This document shows, piece by piece, positions 10,527-19,156 of a stretch of DNA of 32,058 nucleotides. The position numbers were made by a program, and so were the translations under genes. Every line of letters begins with the position of its first letter. The first letter of the stretch is position 1. The notes under the pieces are model-generated. The model saw only the letters and a program-made list of their open reading frames with translations. It searched no databases and was not told where the DNA came from. The DNA is from Frankiaceae bacterium (GTDB lineage Bacteria > Actinomycetota > Actinomycetes > JAFAQI01). The stretch is taken from positions 1 to 32,058 of the forward strand of contig JAVEEI010000211.1 of NCBI GenBank assembly GCA_030840525.1, read 5' to 3'.

Positions 10527-11206
10527 CCGGGCCACTCGGGCCCGCAAGCCTCACCACCGACGTCGAGCCGCTGCCGGCGCAGGCCGAGGCCGTCTTCGGC
10601 GAACGGCTCCCCCAGGCCGTCGGGTACGTCGACCTGCTCGCGACCGCAGGCGTCGAGCGCGGCCTGATCGGGCCGCGGGAACGCCCTCGGCTGTGGAGCC
10701 GGCACGTGCTCAACAGCGCAGCGGTCGCCCCGGCGCTGCCGTCGACGGACGGCCCGCTCGAGGTGGTGGACATCGGGTCCGGGGCGGGCTTGCCCGGCAT
10801 CCCGCTGGCTCTCGCCCGCCCCGACCTGCAGATGACGTTGCTCGAGCCGCTCGCGCGCCGGGTGGTGTTTCTCGACGAAACGGTGGCGGCGCTCGGCCTG
10901 TCCATCAAGGTCATCCGAGGCCGAGCCGAGGAGATCGCCGAGCCGCGGTGGGACGTCGCGGTCGCGCGGGCGGTCGCTCCGCTGGAGCGCCTGGTCGTGC
11001 TTGCGAGCCGCCTGGTCCGGCCCGGCGGAACGTTGCTGGCAGTCAAAGGGCGGACCGTCGCGGCTGAGGTCGCTGCCGCGGCGAGCGTTATCCGGCGCAG
11101 AAGTACCCGACCGGCCGAGGTTCTGACCTTTGGCGACGACGCCTCGGGCGCTACTGTCGTGCGCGTGCTCCTCGACCGTCCTCGCCCTCGCGGAAGGGTG
11201 AGCTAA
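10523..11206 (+). CDS. rsmG: 16S rRNA (guanine-N7) methyltransferase RsmG
   Basis: RsmG (GidB) methylates a guanine in the 530 loop of 16S rRNA using S-adenosylmethionine. Loss of it gives low-level streptomycin resistance in known bacteria. The 227-residue protein has the SAM-binding motif VVDIGSGAGLPGIPLAL (81-97), and WSRHVLNSAAV before it, typical of the family. The start is a GTG overlapping the jag stop (GTGA). The TAA stop shares one base with the parA ATG. Confidence 0.94.
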   Translation: MTGPLGPASLTTDVEPLPAQAEAVFGERLPQAVGYVDLLATAGVERGLIGPRERPRLWSRHVLNSAAVAPALPSTDGPLEVVDIGSGAGLPGIPLALARPDLQMTLLEPLARRVVFLDETVAALGLSIKVIRGRAEEIAEPRWDVAVARAVAPLERLVVLASRLVRPGGTLLAVKGRTVAAEVAAAASVIRRRSTRPAEVLTFGDDASGATVVRVLLDRPRPRGRVS

Positions 11207-12252
11207 TGGGCGTCGGTTGGCCCCGCCGTGCTCAGGGGGCTGCGTCACCCCTGGGGTGGCCTCCGCGCGACGACGAAGTTTCACGTGAAACAGCCGAGCG
11301 GGTCCCCAACGAAGTTTCACGTGAAACAGCCGACTCCGCCGGGGTGGCGCCGCTGGACGAACTTCTTGCCCCCGAGGACGGGGATATCGACCTCGCCCAG
11401 GCGCCGGTGCAGAGCGGCGCCAGCGCGGAACGGGTGCCCGGCGGCCCGTGGCCGCTGCCGCCGAACGTGCGTGTGATCGGCGTGGCCAACCAAAAGGGCG
11501 GTGTCGGCAAGACGACGAGCACCGTCAACCTGGCGGTGGCCCTCGCCCAGCACGGTGCGCGCGTGCTGGTCGTCGACCTCGACCCGCAGGGCAACACCTC
11601 GACCGCGTTCAGCGTGGAGCACCGCGAGGGCACGCCGTCCATCTACGACGTGCTCGTCCACGGGCGACCGCTCAGCGAGGTCGCGGCGCCGGTCGACGGC
11701 GTACCGGGGCTGTATTGCGCGCCGGCGACGATCGACCTCGCCGGCGCCGAGATCGAGCTGGTGTCGAGGGTCGCGCGCGAGACCCGGCTTGCGAAGGCGA
11801 TCGCTGTGGTGGCGGCCGACTACGACTACGTGTTCGTCGACTGCCCGCCCTCGCTCGGGCTGCTCACGGTGAACGCCCTGGTGGCGGCGCGGGAGGTGCT
11901 GATCCCGATCCAGTGCGAGTTCTACGCGCTGGAGGGCCTGAGCCAGCTCCTGCGCAACATCGAGCTGGTGCGCGCGCACCTGAACCCGGACCTGCACGTC
12001 TCGACGATTCTGCTGACGATGTTCGACGCACGGACCAGACTGGCCGAGCAGGTCGCCGAAGAGGTACGCAACCACTTCGGCCCGGTGGTGCTGACCGAGC
12101 CCATCCCTCGGAGCGTGCGAATCTCCGAGGCGCCGGGGTACGGGCAGTCCGTCATGACGTACGACCCCGCCTCCCGCGGGGCCCGCGCATACGCGCAAGC
12201 GGCGTACGAACTGGCCGGTCGCCCCGCGACCGGGGAAGGAGCGTCATCGTGA
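11206..12252 (+). CDS. parA: Chromosome-partitioning ATPase ParA (Soj)
   Basis: ParA is the Walker-type ATPase that moves ParB-parS complexes during chromosome segregation. The 348-residue protein has a long N-terminal extension (1-86) and then the core domain: [18 protein letters not shown] with deviant Walker A KGGVGKTT (97-104), VVDLDPQGN, and [17 protein letters not shown]. The start is ATG 11206 with an AGGGTGAG ribosome-binding site. The extension includes two VSRET peptides at 25-29 and 37-41 that are encoded by two parS sites. Streptomyces ParA also carries a VSRET peptide in this region, from memory. The gene is translationally coupled to parB by GTGA. Confidence 0.95.
   Translation: MGVGWPRRAQGAASPLGWPPRDDEVSRETAERVPNEVSRETADSAGVAPLDELLAPEDGDIDLAQAPVQSGASAERVPGGPWPLPPNVRVIGVANQKGGVGKTTSTVNLAVALAQHGARVLVVDLDPQGNTSTAFSVEHREGTPSIYDVLVHGRPLSEVAAPVDGVPGLYCAPATIDLAGAEIELVSRVARETRLAKAIAVVAADYDYVFVDCPPSLGLLTVNALVAAREVLIPIQCEFYALEGLSQLLRNIELVRAHLNPDLHVSTILLTMFDARTRLAEQVAEEVRNHFGPVVLTEPIPRSVRISEAPGYGQSVMTYDPASRGARAYAQAAYELAGRPATGEGASS
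11278..11291. other. parS centromere site 1
   Basis: GTTTCACGTGAAAC is the perfect 14-bp core of the bacterial parS palindrome bound by ParB. It falls in the parA reading frame as codons for V-S-R-E-T. Confidence 0.93.
11314..11327. other. parS centromere site 2
   Basis: This is a second identical GTTTCACGTGAAAC, 36 bases (12 codons) after the first. The two lie in a 25-base identical repeat (11273-11297 and 11309-11333), so an in-frame duplication is likely. Confidence 0.93.
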
Positions 12253-13205
12253 ACGTCCGCCGCGGAGGTCTCGGGCGTGGCCTCGGTGCCCTCATCCCCA
12301 CCGGACCGGCCGACGAGGAGGCGCTCGGGGCCCGGCTGGAGGAGATCCCGCTCGACGCCATCGAGCCGAACCCGCGGCAGCCGCGCGAGGTCTTCGACCC
12401 CGAGGCGCTCGCCGAGCTGGTGGCGAGCATCCAGGCCGTCGGCGTACTCCAGCCGGTCGTCGTCCGCGAGCTCGAACCCAACCGGTACCAGCTCGTCATG
12501 GGCGAGCGGCGGTGGCGGGCGACGCGCGAGGCTGGCCTGGCCAGCATCCCGGCCATCGTGCGCGAGACGGCCGACGACGACCTGCTCCGCGACGCCCTGC
12601 TGGAGAACCTGCACCGCCAGCAGCTGAACGCGCTGGAAGAGGCGGCGGCGTACCAGCAGCTCCTGACCGAGTTCGGTACGACGCACGAGCAGCTCGCCGA
12701 CCGGATCGGGCGCTCCCGCTCGCACGTGAGCAACACACTACGGCTGCTCAACCTCGCGCCCGCGGTCCAGCGGCGCGTGGCGGCGGGCGTGCTGTCCGCC
12801 GGACACGCGCGCGCGCTGCTCTCGCTGGACGACCACCACGCGCAGGAGCGGCTGGCGGAGCGCGTGATCGCCGAGGGTCTGTCGGTGCGCTCGGTCGAGG
12901 AGCTCGTCGCCGTCGGCGAGCCGGCGTCGGCCACGCGGGCGGCGCGAACGAAGCGGGAGCAGCCGGGCGAGCTCGTCGCGCTCGCCGAGTTGCTGTCCGA
13001 GGCGCTCGACACCCGGGTCAAGATCGAGATGGGCCGCAACCGCGGCAAGCTGGTCGTCGAGTTCGCCACGATGGACGACCTCGAGCGCGTCCTCGGCCAG
13101 CTCGCCCCGGGCGCGCTCCAGTCGACGCAGGCGCAGCCGGACGAGCCGCCCGCGGAAGCCTCAACCGACGAGTCCGAGGCTCAGCGCCACGAGGAGTCGT
13201 ACTAA
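12249..13205 (+). CDS. parB: Chromosome-partitioning protein ParB (Spo0J)
   Basis: ParB binds parS, hydrolyses CTP and slides along DNA as a clamp to form the segregation complex. The 318-residue protein has an N-terminal [13 protein letters not shown]arA-contact motif, the CTP-binding boxes GERRWRA (85-91) and ENLHRQ (119-124), a helix-turn-helix at about 147-168 ([20 protein letters not shown]) and a C-terminal dimerisation domain. The tail is acidic. It starts at GTG 12249, overlapping the parA stop, with GGAAGGAGC upstream. It converges on alaA with an 18-base gap and no obvious terminator hairpin. Confidence 0.96.
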   Translation: MNVRRGGLGRGLGALIPTGPADEEALGARLEEIPLDAIEPNPRQPREVFDPEALAELVASIQAVGVLQPVVVRELEPNRYQLVMGERRWRATREAGLASIPAIVRETADDDLLRDALLENLHRQQLNALEEAAAYQQLLTEFGTTHEQLADRIGRSRSHVSNTLRLLNLAPAVQRRVAAGVLSAGHARALLSLDDHHAQERLAERVIAEGLSVRSVEELVAVGEPASATRAARTKREQPGELVALAELLSEALDTRVKIEMGRNRGKLVVEFATMDDLERVLGQLAPGALQSTQAQPDEPPAEASTDESEAQRHEESY

Positions 13206-13223
13206 CCCGCTGTGAGGCGGCAG

Positions 13224-14438
13224 CTACTGAGCGCGCTGAGTCTCCAGGAAGCGGCCGAGGCGGTGGAGCGCGTCGGCCAAGTCCTCTACCGCCGGCAGCG
13301 TCACGATGCGTAGGTGGTCCGGCGACGGCCAGTTGAAGCCGGTGCCGTGCCCGATCATCACGTGCTCGGCCCGCAGGAAGTCGACGACGAACCGTTCGTC
13401 GTCGACGATCGGGTAGACGGCCGGGTCGAGCCGCGGGAACACGTAGAGCGCCCCCAGCGGCGTGGTGCAGGAGACCCCCGGAAGGTCGTTGAGCATCCGG
13501 ACCGCGAGGTCGCGCTGCTCGTGCAGCCGGCCGCCGGGCAGCACCAGCGCGCCGATGTCGCGCGGGCCGCCGAGCGCCGCCTGGATGCCGTGCTGGGCGG
13601 GCACGTTCGGGCACAACCGCATGTTGGCCAGCAGCGTCAGCCCTTCGAGGAAGCTGCGCGCGTGCTCGGTGGGCCCGGACACGACCGCCCAGCCGGCGCG
13701 GTAGCCGGCGACCCGGTAGGCCTTCGACAGGCCGTTGAACGTGACGCAGAGCAGGTCCGGCGCGAGGGCGGCAAGCGCGTGGTGCTCGGTGCCGTCGTAC
13801 AGGATCTGGTCGTAGATCTCGTCGGCGAGCAGCAGCAGGCCGTGCTCGCGGGCGAGGTCGACCATCCGCTCGAGCACCTCGCGCGGGTAGACCGCGCCGG
13901 TCGGATTGTTCGGGTTGATCACGACTAGGGCTTTTGTCCGGTCGGTGATCTTGCGCTCGAGGTCGTCGAGGGCGGGCAGCCAGCCGGCGGACTCGTCGCA
14001 CAGGTAGTGCACCGCGCGCCCACCGCAGAGCGTCGTGATCGCGGTCCATAGCGGGTAGTCCGGCGCCGGGATGAGCACCTCGTCGCCGTTGTTGAGCAGC
14101 GCCTGCAGCGTCATCGTGATCAGCTCGGACACGCCGTTGCCGAGCCACACGTCCTCGACGTCGAGACCCTCGACGCCCTTGCTCTGGTGGTACTGCACGA
14201 CCGCGCGGCGGGCGGTGAGGATGCCTTTGCTCTCGCTGTAGCCCTGCGCGGTCGCCAGCGTCCGGGCCATGTCCGCGACGATCTCGTCCGGCGCGTCGAA
14301 GCCGAACGGCGCCGGGTTGCCGATGTTCAGCCGCAGGATGCGGTGGCCCTCGGCCTCCAGCCGCATCGCCTCGGCCAGGACCGGCCCGCGTACGTCGTAG
14401 GCGACCCCGGCGAGCTTGTCCGACTGGCGAATCTCCAC
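13224..14438 (-). CDS. alaA: Alanine aminotransferase (AlaA-type, PLP-dependent)
   Basis: This is a class I/II aminotransferase that most likely exchanges amino groups between glutamate and pyruvate. It reads strikingly like E. coli AlaA: LNIGNPAPFGFDAPDEI, PAPDYPLW, VVINPNNPTGAVY, ADEIYD and FNGLSKAYRVAGYRAGW, with PLP lysine 239. AlaA-type N-termini begin a few residues before the KL..V..D-RGP segment, which favours GTG 14438 (404 residues). TTG 14465 is an in-frame alternative giving 413 residues. A TAGTGT hexamer lies 7 bases before GTG 14438 and could be a -10 for a leaderless mRNA. It is divergent from the GNAT gene. Confidence 0.88.
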   Translation of the reverse strand: MEIRQSDKLAGVAYDVRGPVLAEAMRLEAEGHRILRLNIGNPAPFGFDAPDEIVADMARTLATAQGYSESKGILTARRAVVQYHQSKGVEGLDVEDVWLGNGVSELITMTLQALLNNGDEVLIPAPDYPLWTAITTLCGGRAVHYLCDESAGWLPALDDLERKITDRTKALVVINPNNPTGAVYPREVLERMVDLAREHGLLLLADEIYDQILYDGTEHHALAALAPDLLCVTFNGLSKAYRVAGYRAGWAVVSGPTEHARSFLEGLTLLANMRLCPNVPAQHGIQAALGGPRDIGALVLPGGRLHEQRDLAVRMLNDLPGVSCTTPLGALYVFPRLDPAVYPIVDDERFVVDFLRAEHVMIGHGTGFNWPSPDHLRIVTLPAVEDLADALHRLGRFLETQRAQ

Positions 14439-14453
14439 CCCCTGGACACTATC

Positions 14454-14476
14454 CGTAACGGCCAACGCCCGTTACG
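14454..14476. promoter_or_regulatory. Inverted repeat between alaA and the GNAT gene
   Basis: CGTAACGG (14454-14461) and CCGTTACG (14469-14476) are perfect 8-base arms with a 7-base spacer. Each arm is itself nearly symmetric around its central base. It lies between divergently transcribed genes, where it could be an operator for one or both promoters. No regulator is identified nearby. Confidence 0.4.
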
Positions 14477-14520
14477 ATCCTTCGTTGGCCGCAACGTTCC
14501 CGGCCGGACCAGGAGTGCCG

Positions 14521-15141
14521 ATGGCGCGCCGGCTCGCCAACATCACCCTCGACAACCTCGACGACCTTCCGCGTCGTTGCCGCAAGTGTGTGTTCTGGGA
14601 GCTCGACCCGGTCGCGGGTGCGCGCGCGGCCGAGACCGGCGACACCGAGCTGGAGAAGGAGGCGTGGGTCTCCGCCGTCCTGCTCGAGTGGGGTAGCTGC
14701 GGCAAGATCGCCTACGTCGACGGCATCCCGGCCGGTTACGTCCTGTTCGCGCCGCCGGCGTACGTGCCGCGCTCGGTCGCGTTCCCGACCAGCCCGGTGA
14801 GCGCCGACGCGGCGCTGCTGATGACCGGCGAGGTGATGCCCGAGTTCACCGGCGGCGGCCTCGCCCGGATGCTCGTCCAGGGCATCGTCAAGGACCTCAC
14901 CCGCCGCGGCATCAAGGCGCTGGAGGCTTTTGGCGACGCGGAGTGGCACGGTGCCGGCCACTGCGTCATCCCGGCCGACTACCTGCTCGCGGTCGGGTTC
15001 AAGACCGTGCGGCCGCACCCGCGCTACCCGCGGTTGCGGATGGAGCTCAAGACGGTCGCGTCGTGGCGCGAGGACGTCGAGGTCGCGCTGGAGCGCCTGC
15101 TCGGCTCGATGTCGCCGGAAGGCGCGCTGCGCCCCGTCTGA
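14521..15141 (+). CDS. GNAT-family N-acetyltransferase with N-terminal CxxC
   Basis: This is a 206-residue protein with a GNAT-like core. A strand-helix region at about 100-135 has EVMPEFTGGGLARMLVQGIV, resembling the acetyl-CoA-binding motif with its glycines. The N-terminus carries RRCRKCVFWELD (Cys20 and Cys23), which could bind metal. The substrate is unknown. AGGAG lies 5 bases before ATG 14521. The frame is open further upstream, but this start has the ribosome-binding site. The same position in mycobacteria, between parB and cwlM, holds a conserved hypothetical gene. Its stop is 3 bases from the cwlM stop on the other strand. Confidence 0.78.
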   Translation: MARRLANITLDNLDDLPRRCRKCVFWELDPVAGARAAETGDTELEKEAWVSAVLLEWGSCGKIAYVDGIPAGYVLFAPPAYVPRSVAFPTSPVSADAALLMTGEVMPEFTGGGLARMLVQGIVKDLTRRGIKALEAFGDAEWHGAGHCVIPADYLLAVGFKTVRPHPRYPRLRMELKTVASWREDVEVALERLLGSMSPEGALRPV

Positions 15142-15144
15142 GCC

Positions 15145-16269
15145 TCAGCCGGTCAGCGCGGGCATCCGGAACTGCCCGGTCGGGATGTCGCGGTCCTCGG
15201 GCAGGAACAGCCGCTGGATCGCGGCGACGACGGCCTCCGCGACCGTGTCGCGGAACTCCGGGTCGGCCAGCCGCCGGGCGTCGCCGGCCGCGGTCACGTA
15301 GCCGGCGTCAACGCGGACCGCGGGCATCCGGGTCAGCCGCAGCAGCGTCCACGCCTTCGGGTGCGTCCGGCAGTCGAGCAGGTCGGTGCGAGCGACCAGC
15401 TCGCGCTGGATGAGGGTGGCCAGCCGCTCGCCGACGACCGAGCGCACATGCCGGCCGCGCAGCGTGGCGCCGTAGTAGTAGGTCGCGACGCCGTTCGGGC
15501 CGGCCGAGAGCGCGGCGTCGGTGTGCAGCGAGACGAGCAGGTCGGCGCCGGTGTCGTTGGCGAACCGGGCCCGGTCTTCGTCGTCCGGCGCGGAGTCAGG
15601 GCCGCGGGTGAGCAGCGTGTCGATGCCGAGCGCGCCGAGCCGGCCCTCGATCCGGGTGGCGAGGTCGTAGGCGACGTCGGACTCGGCGAGGTCGTGCGCG
15701 CACGCGCCGAGGTCGTCGCCGCCGTGGCCGGGGTCGAGCACGACCCGCCGCCCGGCCGGCGCGATGGACCCGCGCAGCAGCTTCTCCTCCTCGCGCCGCT
15801 CCGACGCGGACCCGCCGGTGACGGTACGGCGCAGCCGCTGGAGCGCGGCCAGCGTCGTCGGGCCGAGGATGCCGTCGGTCAGCAGGCCGACGTTGCGCTG
15901 GAACTCGCGCAGCGCCTCCTCGGTCTGCGGCCCGAACCGGCCGTCGCAACGACCGGGGTCGAAGCCCATCTCGAGCAGGCGCTGCTGAAGCGCCGCGACG
16001 TCGTCGCCGACGTACGGGTGGTTCACCGCGTAGGACAGCGAGCGGTCGCCGAGCTGCCAGCGCGCCTCGTCGAGCGCGCGGTAGGTCTCCGGGCCGACCA
16101 CGCCGTCGACGCGCAGCCCGCGGTCCTGCTGGAACTCGCGTACGGCGTGCTCGACCGCCTGGTCGTAGCCGGCGGAGTCGAGCCGCGCGCTCAGCAGGCC
16201 GAGCCGCCCGAGCTTGTCGCGGATCTCGCTGACGACGGGACCGTCGTCGCCGCGCCGCACGACCTGCAT
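15145..16269 (-). CDS. cwlM: CwlM-type peptidoglycan amidase-fold protein, probable cell-wall regulator
   Basis: The 374-residue protein has two peptidoglycan-binding repeats (about 8-68 and 86-147) and an amidase_3 domain (about 174-350). Zinc ligands are visible as DPGHGG (His182), Glu196 and SLHTDA (His249). The C-terminal catalytic glutamate of active amidases appears replaced by Asp321, in MPAVRVDAGY. There is no signal peptide. In mycobacteria, cytosolic CwlM is a regulator that activates MurA rather than a hydrolase. Gene order next to trxA-trxB matches the mycobacterial locus. The regulatory role is inferred from that homology. ATG 16269 is the only good start. Confidence 0.88.
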   Translation of the reverse strand: MQVVRRGDDGPVVSEIRDKLGRLGLLSARLDSAGYDQAVEHAVREFQQDRGLRVDGVVGPETYRALDEARWQLGDRSLSYAVNHPYVGDDVAALQQRLLEMGFDPGRCDGRFGPQTEEALREFQRNVGLLTDGILGPTTLAALQRLRRTVTGGSASERREEEKLLRGSIAPAGRRVVLDPGHGGDDLGACAHDLAESDVAYDLATRIEGRLGALGIDTLLTRGPDSAPDDEDRARFANDTGADLLVSLHTDAALSAGPNGVATYYYGATLRGRHVRSVVGERLATLIQRELVARTDLLDCRTHPKAWTLLRLTRMPAVRVDAGYVTAAGDARRLADPEFRDTVAEAVVAAIQRLFLPEDRDIPTGQFRMPALTG

Positions 16270-16341
16270 CCGCGGATGGTAGCCGCGGGAACTAGAGGTG
16301 AAACCGGGCGGGGCGGGTGAATCCCCTTGCCGGCGACGCCG

Positions 16342-16668
16342 CTAGAGGATGCCTTCGAGGTCGCGCAGCAGTGCGGCCTTCGGCTTGGCACCGACGATGC
16401 TCTTCACGACCTCGCCGCCGGAGAAGACCGACATCGTCGGGATCGACATGATCTGGTAGCGGCGGGCGATCTCGGGGTTCTCGTCGATGTTCACCTTGGC
16501 GATGGTGATCCTGTCGGCGTTCTCCGCCGCGATCTCCTCCAGCACCGGGGCGACCATCTTGCACGGGCCACACCACTCGGCCCAGAAGTCGACGAGGACC
16601 GGCTTGTCGCTGCCCAGCACCTCGGCATCGAACGTCGAGTCGGTGACGGTCTTGGTGCTGGCGCCCAT
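16342..16668 (-). CDS. trxA: Thioredoxin
   Basis: This small redox protein reduces disulfides in cytosolic proteins. The 108-residue protein has the active site [10 protein letters not shown] (Cys33 and Cys36), the conserved Asp in VLVDFWAEW, and the cis-proline segment MSIPTMSVF. The start is ATG 16668 with an excellent GGAGGAGAA ribosome-binding site upstream. The frame runs on to 16710 but those residues are not thioredoxin-like. It is downstream of trxB with a 54-base gap, so the pair forms a thioredoxin operon. The 72-base gap to cwlM holds nothing I recognise. Confidence 0.97.
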   Translation of the reverse strand: MGASTKTVTDSTFDAEVLGSDKPVLVDFWAEWCGPCKMVAPVLEEIAAENADRITIAKVNIDENPEIARRYQIMSIPTMSVFSGGEVVKSIVGAKPKAALLRDLEGIL

Positions 16669-16722
16669 CGGTTCTCCTCCGCGAGTTGCGTTGTCTGCCG
16701 TTCCAACCACGGCGGTACGACG

Positions 16723-17670
16723 TTATTCCGTCCCGGACGCTTCCAGCCACCGCTCGGCGTCGAGCGCGGCGGCGCAACCGGTGCCGGCGGCGGTGATCGC
16801 CTGGCGGTAGACGTGGTCGACGAGGTCGCCACACGCGAACACGCCGGGGAGGTTGGTCCGGGTCGACGGCGCGTCGACGAGCACGTAGCCCGCGGGGTCG
16901 AGGTCGACCTGTCCGCGGACGAGCTCGCTGCGCGGGTCGTGCCCGATCGCGACGAACATCCCGGTCACGTCGAGGGTCGAGCCTTCGCCCGAGACGACGT
17001 TGCGCAGCGCCAGCCCGGTCACCTTGTCGTCGCCGAGAACGTCTTCGACGACGGTGTTGTAGAGCACCTCGATCTTGTCGTTCGCAAGCGCCCGGTCCAC
17101 CATGATTCGTGATGCCCGGAATGCGTCCCTGCGGTGGATGAGGTAGACCTTCTCGGCGAACCGGGTGAGGAACGTCGCCTCCTCCATCGCCGAGTCGCCG
17201 CCGCCGACGACCGCGATGCGCTGGTTGCGGAAGAAGAAGCCGTCACAGGTGGCGCAGGCCGACACGCCGTGGCCGAGCAGTCGCTCCTCGTTGGGCAGGC
17301 CGAGGTAGCGGTACGCCGACCCCATCGCGAGGATGACGGCCTTCGCCCGGTAGGTCTCGCCGCCGACCTCGACGGTCTTGACCTCGCCGGTCAGGTCGAG
17401 CGCGGTCGCGTCGTCGGAGACCAGCTCGGCGCCGAACCGCTCGGCCTGCTTGCGCATGTGGTCCATCAGGTCCGGGCCCTGGATCCCGTCGACGAAACCG
17501 GGGAAGTTCTCTACCTCGGTCGTGTTCATCAGGGCGCCGCCGTACTGCACGCCTTCCACCAGCAGCGGGCGGAGGCTGGCTCGCGCGGTGTAGACCGCCG
17601 CGGTGTAGCCCGCCGGCCCCGACCCGACGATGATGACGTCCCTGATGTCGCTGTCAGTGTCGCCGTGCAT
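16723..17670 (-). CDS. trxB: Thioredoxin reductase
   Basis: This flavoenzyme uses NADPH to reduce thioredoxin. The 315-residue protein has the FAD-binding GSGPAG (16-21), the redox-active CATC (Cys139 and Cys142), the NADPH-binding GGGDSA (156-161), and the C-terminal [21 protein letters not shown] block. The start is the ATG at 17670. It leads the trxB-trxA pair and is divergent from the zinc-finger membrane protein gene, with a 98-base gap (17671-17768). Confidence 0.97.
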   Translation of the reverse strand: MHGDTDSDIRDVIIVGSGPAGYTAAVYTARASLRPLLVEGVQYGGALMNTTEVENFPGFVDGIQGPDLMDHMRKQAERFGAELVSDDATALDLTGEVKTVEVGGETYRAKAVILAMGSAYRYLGLPNEERLLGHGVSACATCDGFFFRNQRIAVVGGGDSAMEEATFLTRFAEKVYLIHRRDAFRASRIMVDRALANDKIEVLYNTVVEDVLGDDKVTGLALRNVVSGEGSTLDVTGMFVAIGHDPRSELVRGQVDLDPAGYVLVDAPSTRTNLPGVFACGDLVDHVYRQAITAAGTGCAAALDAERWLEASGTE

Positions 17671-17768
17671 TGGCGTCTCGCCTTCGCTGTCGCCGTCGCT
17701 GGTGCCGGTGCGCAGAACGCGAGTGTAGGGCTCACGATTCCCGCGCGCGGGCGTGCAAGGCTTGCCCC

Positions 17769-18305
17769 ATGCCCGCGACCCGGTGCGCCCTGCACCCTGC
17801 CCGGCTCGCGGTCGGCAGCTGCCCGCGCTGCTCCCGTCCGCGCTGCGGCGTGGACGCGGCGGCGTACGGCGAACGGGGGTGCGGCGCGTGCGCCGCGCCG
17901 GCCCCGGCCGCCCCGGCCGCGCCGTACCTGGAACGGGTCGTGCGGGCCGGCGCGGCGGCGTACGTCGTCGCCCTGCTCGGTGGGTGGATCGCGACGCAGT
18001 ACGTCGACGTGCAGCTCTTCTCGGTCGTCGCGCCGGCGCTGGTCGGCCTGGCGACCGGCTGGGCCGCCGCGACCGCCGCGGGCACCCCGGCCGGCGTCCG
18101 GGTACGGCGGGTGACGCTGCTCATCGGCGCGGTCGCGGCGGTGCTCAGCGCCGGCCTCGCGTTCCGGCTCGAGTCCGGCGGCGGGCAGGACCCGGTGAGC
18201 GCGTGGCACGAGGTCGGCCCGCCCTACCTGGCGGCCATCTTCGGCACGCTCGCGTGGCCGGTCGTGTTCGCGCCGCCGAAGCGCAAGCGGCCGGCCGACG
18301 ACTAG
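17769..18305 (+). CDS. Small four-segment membrane protein with cysteine-rich zinc-finger-like N-terminus
   Basis: This 178-residue protein is not recognised as a named family. The N-terminus has Cys6, His9, Cys18, Cys21, Cys26, Cys38 and Cys41 in an arrangement like a B-box or zinc ribbon ([18 protein letters not shown]). Hydrophobic segments lie at about 58-76, 84-104, 115-133 and 151-169. The tail is basic (PKRKRPADD). ATG 17769 is favoured because the cysteine motif begins just after it, although the frame is open to 17670. It is the only plus-strand gene inside a minus-strand block. It overlaps the anti-sigma gene by a shared CTAG stop. Function unknown; a redox or metal-sensing role next to trxB is only a guess. 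Confidence 0.75.
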   Translation: MPATRCALHPARLAVGSCPRCSRPRCGVDAAAYGERGCGACAAPAPAAPAAPYLERVVRAGAAAYVVALLGGWIATQYVDVQLFSVVAPALVGLATGWAAATAAGTPAGVRVRRVTLLIGAVAAVLSAGLAFRLESGGGQDPVSAWHEVGPPYLAAIFGTLAWPVVFAPPKRKRPADD

Positions 18306-19156
18306 CGCACGCCCGGCCGCGGCATCCGGAGGAAGCCGATGTCGATGGCCTTGCCGCTGCAGGTCGAGCGGATGACGTAGATGTCGAGCTGGTGGGTGGG
18401 GTCCTCGTGGCCCGGCAGTACGAGGATGTCCGCGGGGATGGCGTCGTACGTCGCGTAGTCGATCGCGATCGGGAGCACCGGCCGGCCGGCGAGCAGGGCG
18501 GCGCAGGCGTACACGAGGGCCGGGTCGCGCAGCTCGTCGCGGGTGTAGCTCGCGGGGCCCGTAGGGGTCGGGGTCACCGGCGCGGACGTGTTGGGCGGCG
18601 GCGTCGGGAACGGCGGCGGGGCGGCGATCAGCAGGCCGGTGACGTAGCCCCGCCACGTCGCCGCGGTGTAGTCGTGGCCGGTCTGGAACTGCTTCAGCCC
18701 GCTCGGCGCCGCCGCACCCAACGGCAGCGCGCCGCGGTTGACCGCGCCGGCGCTGGTCTTGGCCGCCGGCTTGGACTTGTCACCCAGGTGCCCGACGACG
18801 AGCGCGGCGCCGAGGGCGAGCACCGCCACGCCGGCCGCGGCCGCCGCGACGTTCGGGCCGCGCAGCCAGGCCCGCCGCGACTGCATCGGCACGATGTCGC
18901 CACCGAACGTCATCGGCGGTGCCGGCTCGGCCGCGAGCGCCGCGTCGATGCGGGCGGCCACGTCCGCGGGCATCGCCTCCGCCGGCAGCGTCGACAGCAG
19001 CGCCCGGCTCGCGTTGAGCTGGCCGGCGCGCGCCCGGCAGGCGGCGCAGCCGTCGAGGTGGCGGCGCAGCGCGTCGGCGTTCGCGGCGATGCCCTCGTCG
19101 AGCTCGGCGAGCTGGTCGAGGCTCAGGTGGTCCGCGGCCGCGGGGCCGTCGCTCAC
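18302..19156 (-). CDS. rsmA: Zinc-binding anti-sigma factor, partner of SigM
   Basis: The 284-residue membrane protein has the zinc-binding anti-sigma motif HLDGCAAC (His33, Cys37, Cys40), a single membrane segment at about 103-124, and an extracytoplasmic domain of about 160 residues. It starts at GTG 19156 with GGAGGAGA upstream, overlapping the sigM stop by 4 bases, the typical sigma/anti-sigma pairing. The frame is open upstream in the sigM region but that is a different-frame shadow. The signal sensed by the external domain is unknown. It shares the mycobacterial rsmA position next to sigM. Confidence 0.86.
   Translation of the reverse strand: MSDGPAAADHLSLDQLAELDEGIAANADALRRHLDGCAACRARAGQLNASRALLSTLPAEAMPADVAARIDAALAAEPAPPMTFGGDIVPMQSRRAWLRGPNVAAAAAGVAVLALGAALVVGHLGDKSKPAAKTSAGAVNRGALPLGAAAPSGLKQFQTGHDYTAATWRGYVTGLLIAAPPPFPTPPPNTSAPVTPTPTGPASYTRDELRDPALVYACAALLAGRPVLPIAIDYATYDAIPADILVLPGHEDPTHQLDIYVIRSTCSGKAIDIGFLRMPRPGVR

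Noticed and set aside
13206..13223. Terminator between parB and alaA
   Set aside because: The gap is only 18 bases and has no hairpin with a T-run on either strand.
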